Source: Streptomyces vietnamensis | GTDB lineage: Bacteria; Actinomycetota; Actinomycetes; Streptomycetales; Streptomycetaceae | Reading direction: 5' to 3' | Assembly (NCBI RefSeq): GCF_000830005.1 | Contig: NZ_CP010407.1 | Coordinates: 4,461,001-4,525,000, forward strand | Length of the DNA stretch: 64,000 nucleotides | Shown: piece after piece, positions 11,077 through 19,374 of the stretch | Layout: each line of letters opens with the position of its first letter | Position numbering within the stretch: the stretch's first letter is position 1 | The notes under the pieces: model-generated | The model's input: only the letters and a program-made list of their open reading frames with translations | Database searches by the model: none | What the model was told of the DNA's origin: nothing | Program-made: the position numbers and the translations under genes

Positions 11077-11116
11077 GATCGCGCTGGACTCCGCCGGGTC
11101 CAGCGCGATCTTTTTT
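11077..11116 (+). terminator. Rho-independent terminator of bldC
   Basis: Perfect 12-bp stem GATCGCGCTGGA / TCCAGCGCGATC with a 10-base loop and six T residues: the clearest intrinsic terminator in the window. It is 125 bases after the bldC stop. Confidence 0.92.
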
Positions 11117-11293
11117 GTGCCCGGCGCCACACTCTCTCCGGAGTGGTGCAATTGCACATATTAAATCGGGGTGGTGTAGGGAGGGTGTAAGTGTGGTCGT
11201 TCCTGAAACGGTTTCAGTGACACCCGTCACATCGGCGATCTCTTGCCAAGGAACAGCCTCCCACTTCGCGGAGCGCCCCCAACCCGCCGTTGG
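11117..11293. promoter_or_regulatory. Promoter-like region with two palindromes and a possible 9-codon ORF
   Basis: Between the bldC terminator and the convergent small gene. It contains a perfect 12-bp palindrome GTGCAATTGCAC (11146-11157), the purine run AGGGAGGG (11178-11185), a GTG at 11191 opening a 9-codon frame that stops at 11218-11220, and the 15-base palindrome CTGAAACGGTTTCAG (11203-11217), which resembles LacI/GalR-family operators. No downstream plus-strand gene is evident, so the purpose is unclear. Confidence 0.45.
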
Positions 11294-11515
11294 TCATGGG
11301 CTGGTGGGACTTTCGTCCTCACTGCTCTCCGCCGCCGCCTCCGGCTCCTCCGCCACCTCCGCCGGCTCTTCCGGCTCGGGGAGCTCCATGGCGAGCCGCA
11401 GGAGGCGATGGCAGACCGCGCACTGACGGGTGAGGTGTCCGTACCGCGACGCGGCCGCCAGATGGGCACGCAGCAGCGCTCGTGTGTCATGCCGTGCTGC
11501 GGACGCCGCGGCCAT
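11294..11515 (-). CDS. Small DUF6274-like protein
   Basis: 73 residues from ATG 11515: a basic helical head with RHDTRALLRAHLAAAS, a CAVCHRLLRLAM segment whose two cysteines and histidine (C-x2-C-H) could bind a metal, and a strongly acidic, glutamate/serine-rich tail ending DESPTSP. The CxxC-H arrangement with a helical head is what I recall of the Streptomyces DUF6274 family; function unknown. The frame is open upstream to 11620 but that extension is not conserved in character. It is convergent with bldC. Moderately sure it is a gene, less sure of the family name. Confidence 0.65.
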   Translation of the reverse strand: MAAASAARHDTRALLRAHLAAASRYGHLTRQCAVCHRLLRLAMELPEPEEPAEVAEEPEAAAESSEDESPTSP

Positions 11516-11602
11516 GCGCGACCACCTCCGGTGTGGGCCCCCGATTCCCTGAAGTCCGGGGTACCGGCGGGCGCGCGACCCCGTCAAGACACGGGAACAC
11601 AA

Positions 11603-11761
11603 CGAAGGCCCGCATCTCACGATGCGGGCCTTCGGCGAGGCGATCCTGACGGGACTTGCTGTGTCGATTCGCGGCTCCGCCGCGTGGCGCGACCTCGGTG
11701 CACGGCGAAGGCCCGCACCTTCTGGTGCGGGCCTTCGTTTTTGCGATCCTGACGGGACTTG
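11603..11761. repeat. Duplicated hairpin plus 19-bp tRNA-Asp 3'-end copy
   Basis: Two copies of a 14-bp-stem hairpin (GAAGGCCCGCA-type, 11603-11634 and 11706-11737) are each followed by the same 19 bases (11640-11658 and 11743-11761) that form the 3' end of tRNA-Asp. Copy spacing is 103 bases for both parts. The right copy belongs to the intact tRNA-Asp; the left one is a fragment. Either a local duplication or a scar of insertion at the tRNA. Confidence 0.7.
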
Positions 11762-11817
11762 AACCCGCGACCTCCACCTTGACAGGGTGGCGAGCTAACC
11801 AACTGCTCCACAGGACC
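11744..11817 (-). tRNA. tRNA-Asp (GTC)
   Basis: 74 bases. Acceptor arms GGTCCTG and CAGGATC pair with one G-T; the anticodon loop reads C-T-GTC-A-A; the T loop is GGTTCAAGTCC. Discriminator base G, no encoded CCA. A second, slightly different tRNA-Asp lies at 17745-17818. Confidence 0.95.
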
Positions 11818-11917
11818 TTGGCTGCGAGACAGACTGTACAGCAGGTCAGGGGGTGCGGTCGAACTCACCGACGGCGAGGGGTCCGCTACGGGGCCGCTCG
11901 CCGTCGGCGGGGCCCCC

Positions 11918-14900
11918 TTACGGGGCCGCCGCGTCGATCGCCTTCACGATCCGCTTGTCCGAGATCGGGTACGCCGTGCCCAGCGCGTGCGCGAAGTAGC
12001 TCACCCGCAGCTCCTCGATCATCCAGCGGATGTCGGTGACCTCGGACGGCACCGGACGCCCCTTCGGGAGCTGCTCCAGGAGCCAGGCGTACTCGTCCTG
12101 CATCTCCTGGACCTTCTCCATCCGGGTGGTGTCCCGCTGGACCCCGGTCGGCATCTGCTGGAGCCGCCGGTCCACCGCCACCAGGTAGCGCATCAGGTCC
12201 GGGAGCCGCTTCAGGCCCGTACGGGTGACGAAGCCGGCCGGCATCAGCCAGGCGAGCTGCGCCTTCACGTCGGTCAGGTTGTTGATCAGGGCCAGGCTGT
12301 TCGTCGACTTCAGCCGGCGCTCGCACGCCTGCCAGGCCGCCAGGATCTGCTGGACCTGGCCCACCGTCCGCACCGTCGTGTCCACCAGGTCGGCGCGGAC
12401 CTTGTCGTACAGCTTCCGGAAGGACTCCTCGTCCCAGGCCGGGCCGCCGTGGTCCGCGATCAGCTTGTCGGCCGCGGCGGTGGCGCAGTCGTCGAAGAGG
12501 GCCTGGATCGAGCCGTGCGGGTTCGACGACAGGGCCAGCTTCTGCTGGTTGGTCAGCTTGTCCGAGGCGAACTTCGCCGGGTTCACCGGGATGTTCAGCA
12601 TGATCAGCTTCCGGGTGCCCCGCCACATCGCCTGCGCCTGCTCGGCCTCCGAGTCGAAGAGCCGCACGGCCACGCTGTCGCCCTCGTCGACCAGCGCCGG
12701 GTACGCCTTGACCGGCTGGCCGCCCCGCTTGGTCTCGAAGACCTTCGTGAGCGTCCCGATCGTCCAGTCCTTGAGGCCCGTGCGCTCCAGGGAGGGCCCG
12801 GAGCCGTCCGGGCCGCCCGTGGCCGCCGCAGCGGCCTTGGAGAGCGCCTGACGGGCCTTGGGACGCAGCTTCAGCCGCAGCGTCTCCAGGTCCTTGTCCT
12901 CGGCCAGCTTCCGGCGCCGCTCGTCGACGATCCGGAAGGTCACCTTGAGGTGCTCGGGGACCTTCGCCCAGTCGAAGTCCTCGGCCGTCACCGGGACGCC
13001 GACCATCCGCTGGAGCTCCCGGGCGAGCGCGCCCGTCAGCGGCTCCTGGACGGGGACGACCGTGTCCAGGAAGCGGGTCGCGAAGTTCGGCGCCGGGACG
13101 TAGTGGCGGCGGATCGGCTTCGGGAGCGACCGGATGAGCTCGGTGACGACCTCGGCGCGCAGACCCGGGATCTGCCACTCGAAGCCCTCGTCCGTCACCT
13201 GGTTGAGCACCTGGAGCGGTACGTGGACGGTCACGCCGTCCGCGTCCGCGCCCGGCTCGAACTGGTACGTCACCCGGAACTTCAGCGCGCCCTGGCGCCA
13301 GGAGTCCGGATAGTCGTCCTTGGTGACCGCCCCGGCCTTCTCGTTGATGAGCATCTCGCGCTCGAAGTCGAGGAACTCCGGCTCCTCGCGGCGCTTGTGC
13401 TTCCACCAGGAGTCGAAGTGGGCGCCGGACACGACGTGTTCGGGGACGCGCTTGTCGTAGAAGTCGAAGAGCGTCTCGTCGTCGACGAGGATGTCCCGGC
13501 GCCTGGCCCGGTGTTCGAGCTCCTCGACCTCGGTCAGCAGCTTGCGGTTGTCCGCGAAGAACTTGTGGTGCGTGCGCCAGTCGCCCTCGACGAGCGCGTT
13601 CCGGATGAACAGGTCGCGGGAGACCTCCGGGTCGATCCGCCCGTAGTTCACCTTGCGGTCGGCGACGATCGGGACGCCGTACAGCGTCACCTTCTCGAAG
13701 GCCATCACGGCCGCCTGGTCCTTCTCCCAGTGCGGCTCGCTGTACGTCTTCTTCACCAGGTGCTGCGCGAGCGGTTCGATCCACTCGGGCTCGATCCGGG
13801 CGTTGACCCGGGCCCAGAGCCGCGAGGTCTCCACCAGCTCGGCGGACATGACGAAGCGCGGGGGCTTCTTGAAGAGCGCGGAGCCGGGGAAGATCGCGAA
13901 CTTGGCGTTCCGCGCGCCCAGGTACTCGTTCCGAGTGCCCTCGCGCTTCGAGCCCTGGCTCTCCTTGCTCTCCTTCACGTCCTTCAGACCGATGTGGGAG
14001 AGCAGGCCGGAGAGCAGGGAGACGTGCACGGACTGCTCCGGCGCGTCCTCCTCGTTCAGATGGATGCCCATCTGCTTGGCGACCGTCCGCAGCTGGGCGT
14101 AGATGTCCTGCCACTCGCGGATGCGCAGGAAGTTCAGGTACTCCTGCTTGCACATCCGGCGGAAGGACGAGGAGCCGCGCTCCTTCTGCTGCTCGCGGAC
14201 GTACCGCCACAGGTTGAGGAAGGCGAGGAAGTCGCTCGTCTCGTCCTTGAAGCGGGCGTGCTGCTGATCGGCCTGCGCCTGCTTGTCGGACGGCCGCTCG
14301 CGCGGGTCCTGGATGGACAGCGCCGCCGCGATCACCATGACCTCGCGGACGCAGCCGTTCTTGTCGGCCTCCAGGACCATCCGGGCGAGCCGCGGGTCCA
14401 CCGGCAGCTGGGACAGCTTCCGGCCCTGCTGCGTGAGCCGCTTCTTCGGGTCCTTCTCCGCCGGGTCGATCGCGCCGAGCTCCTGGAGGAGCTGCACGCC
14501 GTCCCGGATGTTCCGGTGGTCCGGCGGGTCGATGAAGGGGAACTTCTCGATGTCGCCGAGGCCGGCCGCGGTCATCTGGAGGATGACGGAGGCCAGGTTC
14601 GTACGGAGGATCTCCGCGTCCGTGAACTCCGGACGGGTGAGGAAGTCGTCCTCGGAGTAGAGGCGGATGCAGATGCCGTCGCTCGTACGGCCGCAGCGGC
14701 CCTTGCGCTGGTTGGCGCTGGCCTGGCTGATCGGCTCGATCGGGAGGCGCTGCACCTTGGTCCGGTGCGAGTAGCGCGAGATGCGGGCGGTGCCCGGGTC
14801 GATCACGTACTTGATGCCGGGGACGGTCAGGGAGGTCTCGGCGACGTTCGTCGCGAGGACGATCCGGCGGCCGGAGTGCGCCTGGAAGACCCGGTGCTGC

Positions 14901-15886
14901 TCGGCGTGCGAAAGCCGGGCGTAGAGCGGGAGGATCTCGGTGTTGAAGAGCTTCTTCTTGATCAGCGCGTCCGCCGTGTCGCGGATCTCGCGCTCGCCGG
15001 AGAGGAAGACCAGGACGTCGCCCGGTCCCTCCTTCTGGAGCTCGTCGACGGCGTCGCAGATCGCGGTGATCTGGTCCCGGTCGGACTCCTCGCTGTCCTC
15101 TTCGAGGAGCGGGCGGTAGCGGACCTCGACCGGATACGTACGGCCGGAGACCTCGACGATCGGGGCGTCGCCGAAGTGGCGGGAGAAGCGCTCCGGATCG
15201 ATCGTCGCGGAGGTGATCACGACCTTCAGGTCGGGGCGCTTCGGAAGCAGCTGGGCCAGATAGCCGAGCAGGAAGTCGATGTTGAGGGACCGCTCGTGGG
15301 CCTCGTCGATGATGATCGTGTCGTACGCGCGCAGCTCGCGGTCCGTCTGGATCTCGGCGAGCAGGATGCCGTCCGTCATCAGCTTCACGAAGGTCGCGTC
15401 CGGGTTCACCTGGTCGGTGAAGCGGACCTTCCAGCCGACGGCCTCGCCCAGCGGGGTCTTCAGCTCCTCGGCGACGCGCTCGGCGACCGTGCGGGCGGCG
15501 ATCCGGCGGGGCTGGGTGTGCCCGATCATGCCCCGGACGCCCCGGCCCAGCTCCAGACAGATCTTCGGGATCTGCGTGGTCTTTCCGGAACCCGTCTCAC
15601 CGGCGACGATCACGACCTGGTGGTCGCGTATCGCCTCCAGGATCTCGTCCTTCTTCTGGGAGACGGGCAGCTGCTCGGGGTACGTGACCGCGGGCACGCG
15701 GGAGGCGCGCCCGTCGGTGCGCTCCTTGGCCTTGGCCGCCTCTGCGGCGATCTCGTCCAGGACGGCCGCGCGGGCCTCGGGCTTGCGGATGCGGCGGGCG
15801 CCTTCGAGACGGCGGCCGAGCCGGTGCGAGTCCCGCAGCGAGACCTCGGCCAGGACGGACTGGAGGGCGGCGAAGGAAGTAGACAT
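11918..15886 (-). CDS. hrpA: ATP-dependent RNA helicase HrpA (DEAH/RHA type)
   Basis: 1322 residues from ATG 15886. An RNA helicase for rRNA/mRNA processing; in E. coli HrpA acts on fimbrial mRNA and stalled ribosomes. Motifs in order: Walker A GETGSGKT near residue 95, TQPRR, the DEAH box in IIIDEAHERSLN near 190, SATID, the C-terminal RecA motif FLSGEREI, ATNVAETSLT, and QRKGRCGRTSDG near 395; then the HA2/OB module and a long DUF3418-like C-terminal region with the HPDW-type features of bacterial HrpA. The in-frame extension to 15931 is unlikely because MSTSFAALQ is a normal start. The adjacent tRNA-Asp reads in the same direction, beyond the gene's 3' end. Length (about 1300) is right for the family. 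Confidence 0.94.
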   Translation of the reverse strand: MSTSFAALQSVLAEVSLRDSHRLGRRLEGARRIRKPEARAAVLDEIAAEAAKAKERTDGRASRVPAVTYPEQLPVSQKKDEILEAIRDHQVVIVAGETGSGKTTQIPKICLELGRGVRGMIGHTQPRRIAARTVAERVAEELKTPLGEAVGWKVRFTDQVNPDATFVKLMTDGILLAEIQTDRELRAYDTIIIDEAHERSLNIDFLLGYLAQLLPKRPDLKVVITSATIDPERFSRHFGDAPIVEVSGRTYPVEVRYRPLLEEDSEESDRDQITAICDAVDELQKEGPGDVLVFLSGEREIRDTADALIKKKLFNTEILPLYARLSHAEQHRVFQAHSGRRIVLATNVAETSLTVPGIKYVIDPGTARISRYSHRTKVQRLPIEPISQASANQRKGRCGRTSDGICIRLYSEDDFLTRPEFTDAEILRTNLASVILQMTAAGLGDIEKFPFIDPPDHRNIRDGVQLLQELGAIDPAEKDPKKRLTQQGRKLSQLPVDPRLARMVLEADKNGCVREVMVIAAALSIQDPRERPSDKQAQADQQHARFKDETSDFLAFLNLWRYVREQQKERGSSSFRRMCKQEYLNFLRIREWQDIYAQLRTVAKQMGIHLNEEDAPEQSVHVSLLSGLLSHIGLKDVKESKESQGSKREGTRNEYLGARNAKFAIFPGSALFKKPPRFVMSAELVETSRLWARVNARIEPEWIEPLAQHLVKKTYSEPHWEKDQAAVMAFEKVTLYGVPIVADRKVNYGRIDPEVSRDLFIRNALVEGDWRTHHKFFADNRKLLTEVEELEHRARRRDILVDDETLFDFYDKRVPEHVVSGAHFDSWWKHKRREEPEFLDFEREMLINEKAGAVTKDDYPDSWRQGALKFRVTYQFEPGADADGVTVHVPLQVLNQVTDEGFEWQIPGLRAEVVTELIRSLPKPIRRHYVPAPNFATRFLDTVVPVQEPLTGALARELQRMVGVPVTAEDFDWAKVPEHLKVTFRIVDERRRKLAEDKDLETLRLKLRPKARQALSKAAAAATGGPDGSGPSLERTGLKDWTIGTLTKVFETKRGGQPVKAYPALVDEGDSVAVRLFDSEAEQAQAMWRGTRKLIMLNIPVNPAKFASDKLTNQQKLALSSNPHGSIQALFDDCATAAADKLIADHGGPAWDEESFRKLYDKVRADLVDTTVRTVGQVQQILAAWQACERRLKSTNSLALINNLTDVKAQLAWLMPAGFVTRTGLKRLPDLMRYLVAVDRRLQQMPTGVQRDTTRMEKVQEMQDEYAWLLEQLPKGRPVPSEVTDIRWMIEELRVSYFAHALGTAYPISDKRIVKAIDAAAP

Positions 15887-15973
15887 ACGGGATCCAGGAT
15901 CGCACCTGCGGACGAGAAGCGGCGAACCCATTTACGAGCGGCTTCCCCGGGGGTGGATGCCTATCGTTCCTGC

Positions 15974-16720
15974 ATGCCCACGTCCACGTCCACGTCCAAG
16001 TCCAAGCCGCTCATGATCGTCTCCGGGGTGGCGGTTGCCGCCGTACTGGCCGGCCTCGCCTCGTACACCGCCACCAAGCCCGCGTCCCCCGGCGCCTCCG
16101 GCTCCTCGTCCGTCGCCGAGGTCTCCGCCGACCCCTCCGCCGGCGTCTACGCCGACCTGGAGGCGTACGCCCGCCGCGACGCCTCCGACAAGCTCGCCCT
16201 CGGCCGCGCCGACGCGCCCGTCGTGCTCATCGAGTACGCCGACTTCAAGTGCGGCTACTGCGGGAAGTTCGCCCGCGACACCGAGCCCGTCCTGGTGAAG
16301 AAGTACGTCGAGAAGGGCGTCCTGCGCATCGAGTGGCGGAACTTCCCGATCTTCGGCGAGGAGTCGGAGAACGCCGCCCGCGCCTCCTGGGCGGCCGGGC
16401 GGCAGGGCCGGTTCTGGGAGTTCCACAAGGCCGCCTACGCCGAGGGCGCCAAGGAGAAGGGCTTCGGCAAGGAGCGCCTCGCCGCCCTCGCGAAGGAGGC
16501 CGGCGTGGCCGACCTCGGCCGGTTCGCGAAGGACAGCGACAGCGCGGCGGCCCGGGAGGCCGTCGGCAAGGACCAGGAACAGGGGTACGCGCTCGGCGCC
16601 ACCTCCACCCCGTCCTTCCTGATCAACGGCCGCCCGATCGCCGGAGCCCAGCCCCTGGAGACCTTCACGGAGGCCATCGAGGCGGCGGCGAAGGCCGCGC
16701 CTTCGAAGGGCGAGCAGTGA
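15974..16720 (+). CDS. DsbA-like thioredoxin-fold protein, membrane anchored
   Basis: 248 residues. A short S/T/K-rich cytoplasmic head is followed by a membrane helix (about residues 13-32) and a linker, then a DsbA/thioredoxin domain with the active-site CGYC at 93-96 in DFKCGYCGKF and the cis-proline loop STPSF near residue 213. Such proteins form or reorder disulfides outside the membrane. The stop overlaps the GTG of the next gene (GTGA), a membrane electron carrier of the CcdA type, so the pair probably forms one translationally coupled redox module: CcdA brings reducing power across the membrane to this thioredoxin-like partner. Identification of the fold is secure; whether it oxidises or reduces is not. 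Confidence 0.9.
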   Translation: MPTSTSTSKSKPLMIVSGVAVAAVLAGLASYTATKPASPGASGSSSVAEVSADPSAGVYADLEAYARRDASDKLALGRADAPVVLIEYADFKCGYCGKFARDTEPVLVKKYVEKGVLRIEWRNFPIFGEESENAARASWAAGRQGRFWEFHKAAYAEGAKEKGFGKERLAALAKEAGVADLGRFAKDSDSAAAREAVGKDQEQGYALGATSTPSFLINGRPIAGAQPLETFTEAIEAAAKAAPSKGEQ

Positions 16721-17550
16721 CCTCGGGCATCGGCTACTTCGCCGCCTTCCTCGGCGGCCTCCTCGCCCTGCTCAGCCCGTGCAGCGCCCTGCTCCTGCCC
16801 GCCTTCTTCGCGTACTCGATCGACACGCGCGCGAAGCTCGTGGCCAGGACCGGCATCCTCTACGCGGGCCTGGCGACCACCCTCGTCCCGCTCGGCGCGG
16901 CCGGCTCCCTCGCGGGCCGGTTCTTCTACGGCCACCGGGACCTGCTCGTCACCGCCGGGGGCTGGCTGATCATCGGGCTCGGCGTCCTCCAGATCCTCGG
17001 CCTCGGCTTCACCTCCCGCCGGATCGCCGAGGCGAGCGGCCGCATCCGGCCCACCTCGGCGCTCTCCGTCTACGCCCTCGGCCTGGTCTACGGCCTCGCC
17101 GGCTTCTGCGCGGGCCCGATCCTCGGCAGCGTCCTGACGGTGGCGGCGCTGAGCGGCAGCCCGGCGTACGGCGGACTGCTCCTCGCGGTGTACGCGCTCG
17201 GCATGGCCGTCCCGCTGTTCGTCCTGGCGCTGCTCTGGGACCGGTACGAGCTGGGCCGGCGGCGCTGGCTGCGCGGCCGCCCGCTCCGTATCGGCCGCTT
17301 CGAGGTGCACTTCACCTCGCTGCTCTCGGGCCTCTTCTTCATCGCCCTCGGCACCCTGTTCCTCGTCTTCGACGGGACGACGGCGCTGCCGGGCCTGCTG
17401 TCGGTGGACGAGTCCTTCGCCGTGGAGGAGCGGGTCGCCTCGCTCGGCCGTTCGGTGCCGGACTGGGCGCTGCTCGTCGCGGTCGTGGCGGCGGTGGGCC
17501 TCGGGTTCGCGCTGCGGGGCCGCAGGGCGCGGCGGCGCGAGGAGGTCTGA
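16717..17550 (+). CDS. CcdA/DsbD-like cytochrome c biogenesis membrane protein
   Basis: 277 residues from GTG 16717. Six or more hydrophobic segments. The paired cysteines expected of CcdA are visible: one in LSPCSALLLPAF near residue 22 at the end of the first helix, with the helix-breaking prolines typical of the family, and one in GFCAGPILGS in the fourth helix. CcdA/DsbD proteins pass electrons from cytoplasmic thioredoxin to extracytoplasmic partners. It overlaps the upstream DsbA-like gene by four bases (GTGA), and a terminator follows at 17613. A polar RRRARRREEV-type C-terminus ends the protein. Confidence 0.9.
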   Translation: MTSGIGYFAAFLGGLLALLSPCSALLLPAFFAYSIDTRAKLVARTGILYAGLATTLVPLGAAGSLAGRFFYGHRDLLVTAGGWLIIGLGVLQILGLGFTSRRIAEASGRIRPTSALSVYALGLVYGLAGFCAGPILGSVLTVAALSGSPAYGGLLLAVYALGMAVPLFVLALLWDRYELGRRRWLRGRPLRIGRFEVHFTSLLSGLFFIALGTLFLVFDGTTALPGLLSVDESFAVEERVASLGRSVPDWALLVAVVAAVGLGFALRGRRARRREEV

Positions 17551-17612
17551 GCGGTGGCTGCGGGGAGGGGCGCGGGCCCCTTCCCGTACGGCCGCACCTC
17601 TCGGGGAACGAA

Positions 17613-17642
17613 GAAGGCCCCGTTCTTTCGAACGGGGCCTTC
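17613..17642. terminator. Terminator between the CcdA-like gene and tRNA-Phe
   Basis: Perfect 12-bp stem GAAGGCCCCGTT / AACGGGGCCTTC with loop CTTTCG. It serves the plus-strand redox operon and, read the other way, the minus-strand tRNA cluster that ends at 17649. Confidence 0.85.
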
Positions 17643-17648
17643 TCTCTG

Positions 17649-17722
17649 TGGCTGGGGCCGGGGTCGAACCGGCGACCTATCGCTTTTCAGGCGATCGCTC
17701 GTACCAACTGAGCTACCCAGCC
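17649..17722 (-). tRNA. tRNA-Phe (GAA)
   Basis: 74 bases. Acceptor GGCTGGG / CCCAGCC, anticodon loop C-T-GAA-A-A, T arm with GGTTCGACCCC. Last gene of a three-tRNA minus-strand cluster (Glu, Asp, Phe). Confidence 0.95.
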
Positions 17723-17744
17723 ACGAGGTCATTGCTGACCTCAG

Positions 17745-17818
17745 CGACTCTGACGGGACTTGAACCCGCGACCTCCACCTTGACAGGGTGGCGAGCTAAC
17801 CAACTGCTCCACAGAGCC
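17745..17818 (-). tRNA. tRNA-Asp (GTC)
   Basis: 74 bases. Acceptor GGCTCTG / CAGAGTC, anticodon GTC. From the D arm to the T arm it is identical to the copy at 11744-11817; the acceptor stems differ by a compensating pair. Confidence 0.95.
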
Positions 17819-17859
17819 TTGCTTTGTGCGCGATCACTAGTCTCGCACACGGTACTGCG

Positions 17860-17932
17860 TGCCCCCAACGGGATTCGAACCCGTGCTACCGCCTTGAAAG
17901 GGCGGCGTCCTGGGCCACTAGACGATGAGGGC
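17860..17932 (-). tRNA. tRNA-Glu (TTC)
   Basis: 73 bases. Acceptor GCCCTCA / TGGGGGC with G-T pairs, anticodon loop C-T-TTC-A-A, T loop GGTTCGAATCC. First gene of the Glu-Asp-Phe cluster. Confidence 0.95.
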
Positions 17933-18036
17933 TAGAGGCTCACCTGCGCACTTCTCAGTGCGTCGGGGACGTGAGAAGCATATGGGATGCCGGCCGCTAT
18001 CGCCAAAACGGATTCCGGCAGGGGGAGAATGGGCCC

Positions 18037-18387
18037 GTGCTGGAGATGACGCGCGAGGAGTTCGAGGAGCTTGTCGCCGAGGCCCTGGACCGGATCCCGC
18101 CGGAGCTGACACGGCTGATGGACAACGTCGCCGTGTTCGTCGAGGACGAGCCCTCCCCGGAGGACCCCGAGCTGCTCGGGCTCTACGAGGGGACGCCGCT
18201 GACCGAGCGCGGCGAGTGGTACGCCGGGGTGCTGCCCGACCGGATCACGATCTACCGGGGGCCGACGCTGCGGATGTGCGAGTCGCGCGAGGACGTGGTC
18301 GCGGAGACGGAGATCACCGTCGTGCACGAGATCGCCCACCACTTCGGCATCGACGACGAGCGGCTGCACGCGCTCGGTTACGGCTGA
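18037..18387 (+). CDS. Minimal zincin metallopeptidase-like protein
   Basis: 116 residues from GTG 18037, preceded by GGGGGAG at 9 bases. The protein starts with the conserved MTREEFEELV-type helix and ends with VVHEIAHHFGIDDERLHALGYG, which has the zinc motif HExxHxxG-I/x. This matches the small actinobacterial metallopeptidase family (DUF1025/minimal zincin) that includes structurally known members with no proven substrate. It stands alone between the tRNA cluster and a lipoprotein gene. The frame is open upstream to 17971 but those codons lie in the promoter region. Confidence 0.88.
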   Translation: MLEMTREEFEELVAEALDRIPPELTRLMDNVAVFVEDEPSPEDPELLGLYEGTPLTERGEWYAGVLPDRITIYRGPTLRMCESREDVVAETEITVVHEIAHHFGIDDERLHALGYG

Positions 18388-18484
18388 GGCTCGGGCCTCT
18401 TCCCGCGTGTCCCTTGTGGTGCCGGGGGAGTTGGGCAGTGCGACGCGTTCCGTTCCTGCCCGTTGTGTCCTGGAGGTGCCCCCC

Positions 18485-19177
18485 GTGCGCCATTTGCCCA
18501 CCCCGGTGAGATGGGCCGCCACCGCGCTGGCCGTCGCGGCCTGTGCCGGTCTGAGCGGCTGTATGAGTGTGAGTGACGAGGGGGCGAAGCCGGCGCCCGG
18601 CGCGTCCGGGGGGAAGCACGGCGCGGCGGCCGAGAGCGACGGCGGCGGGGGCGTCCGGGGCGGGGGCGGCGGCTCGTGGAACGGCCGGCCGGAGAAGGGC
18701 GGGCCGGCCCCGGCCGGTGCGGGCGAGGAGTCCCCGGTCCCGAGCGGCTCGCCGTCGGGCACCGCGAAGCCCTCGCCGGGCGCCGTCCTGCCGGTGGAGG
18801 GCCCGGGCGGGTCCGGCGGGCCGCCGAAGTCGCAGCCGACGGGTGGCGGCCACGAGGTGCCGGGCGGCGGCTCGGGCGGCGGCGGGAACGGCGGCAGCGG
18901 GGGCAGTGGCGGCAGCGGAGGGAGCGGCGGCAGCGGGGGAGGTGCGGGGGGCCCGGACGGGGGCGGGTCCACGCCCACGCCGGAGCCGACCCCGGAACCG
19001 CCCACCCCGACCCCGGAGCCGCCCACCCCGACCCCCGAGCCGACCCCGGAGCCGACCTCGAACCCCAGCGATCCGCCGACGCCGGGACCCGACACCCAGA
19101 TGGGTGCGATGCGGGCGGCGGACGGACCGGGCGCGCCCCCGGAGCCGGCGGCGTCACCGCAGGCCGAGCCGGTGTGA
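18485..19177 (+). CDS. Proline/glycine-rich lipoprotein of unknown function
   Basis: 230 residues from GTG 18485, with GGAGG 8 bases upstream. A lipoprotein signal ends in LSGC at residues 23-26. The rest is low complexity: a glycine/serine stretch (GGSGGSGG repeats) around residues 120-160 and a T-P-E-P-T-P-E-P repeat near 165-195, with an alanine-rich end. It looks like a wall-spanning tether rather than a folded enzyme. No domain is recognised. Glycine-serine and Pro-Thr repeats are encoded by short DNA repeats at about 18890-19060, so its length probably varies between strains. Confidence 0.7.
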   Translation: MRHLPTPVRWAATALAVAACAGLSGCMSVSDEGAKPAPGASGGKHGAAAESDGGGGVRGGGGGSWNGRPEKGGPAPAGAGEESPVPSGSPSGTAKPSPGAVLPVEGPGGSGGPPKSQPTGGGHEVPGGGSGGGGNGGSGGSGGSGGSGGSGGGAGGPDGGGSTPTPEPTPEPPTPTPEPPTPTPEPTPEPTSNPSDPPTPGPDTQMGAMRAADGPGAPPEPAASPQAEPV

Positions 19178-19374
19178 CGCAGTCCGATTTGCCATAGGTG
19201 GGGGAGAGTCCGTATGGTGGTAGATCGCTTGATCCTATTGCCCGGCGCCGACACAGAAGAGCGCCGCGTGGCGCGTACTCTCCCTAGCCGTGGCTGACCG
19301 CATTGAGGCGGTCGTTTGCGAAATCACGGAGTTGACGGGCGCGTGCCGAGACTCCGGAAGGTTTCGCATTTCGC

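Noticed and set aside
11987..16720. A 1577-codon plus-strand open frame antisense to hrpA
   Set aside because: It is a GC-rich shadow of hrpA; only its last part (15974-16720), the DsbA-like gene, has protein-like composition, a signal segment and motifs.
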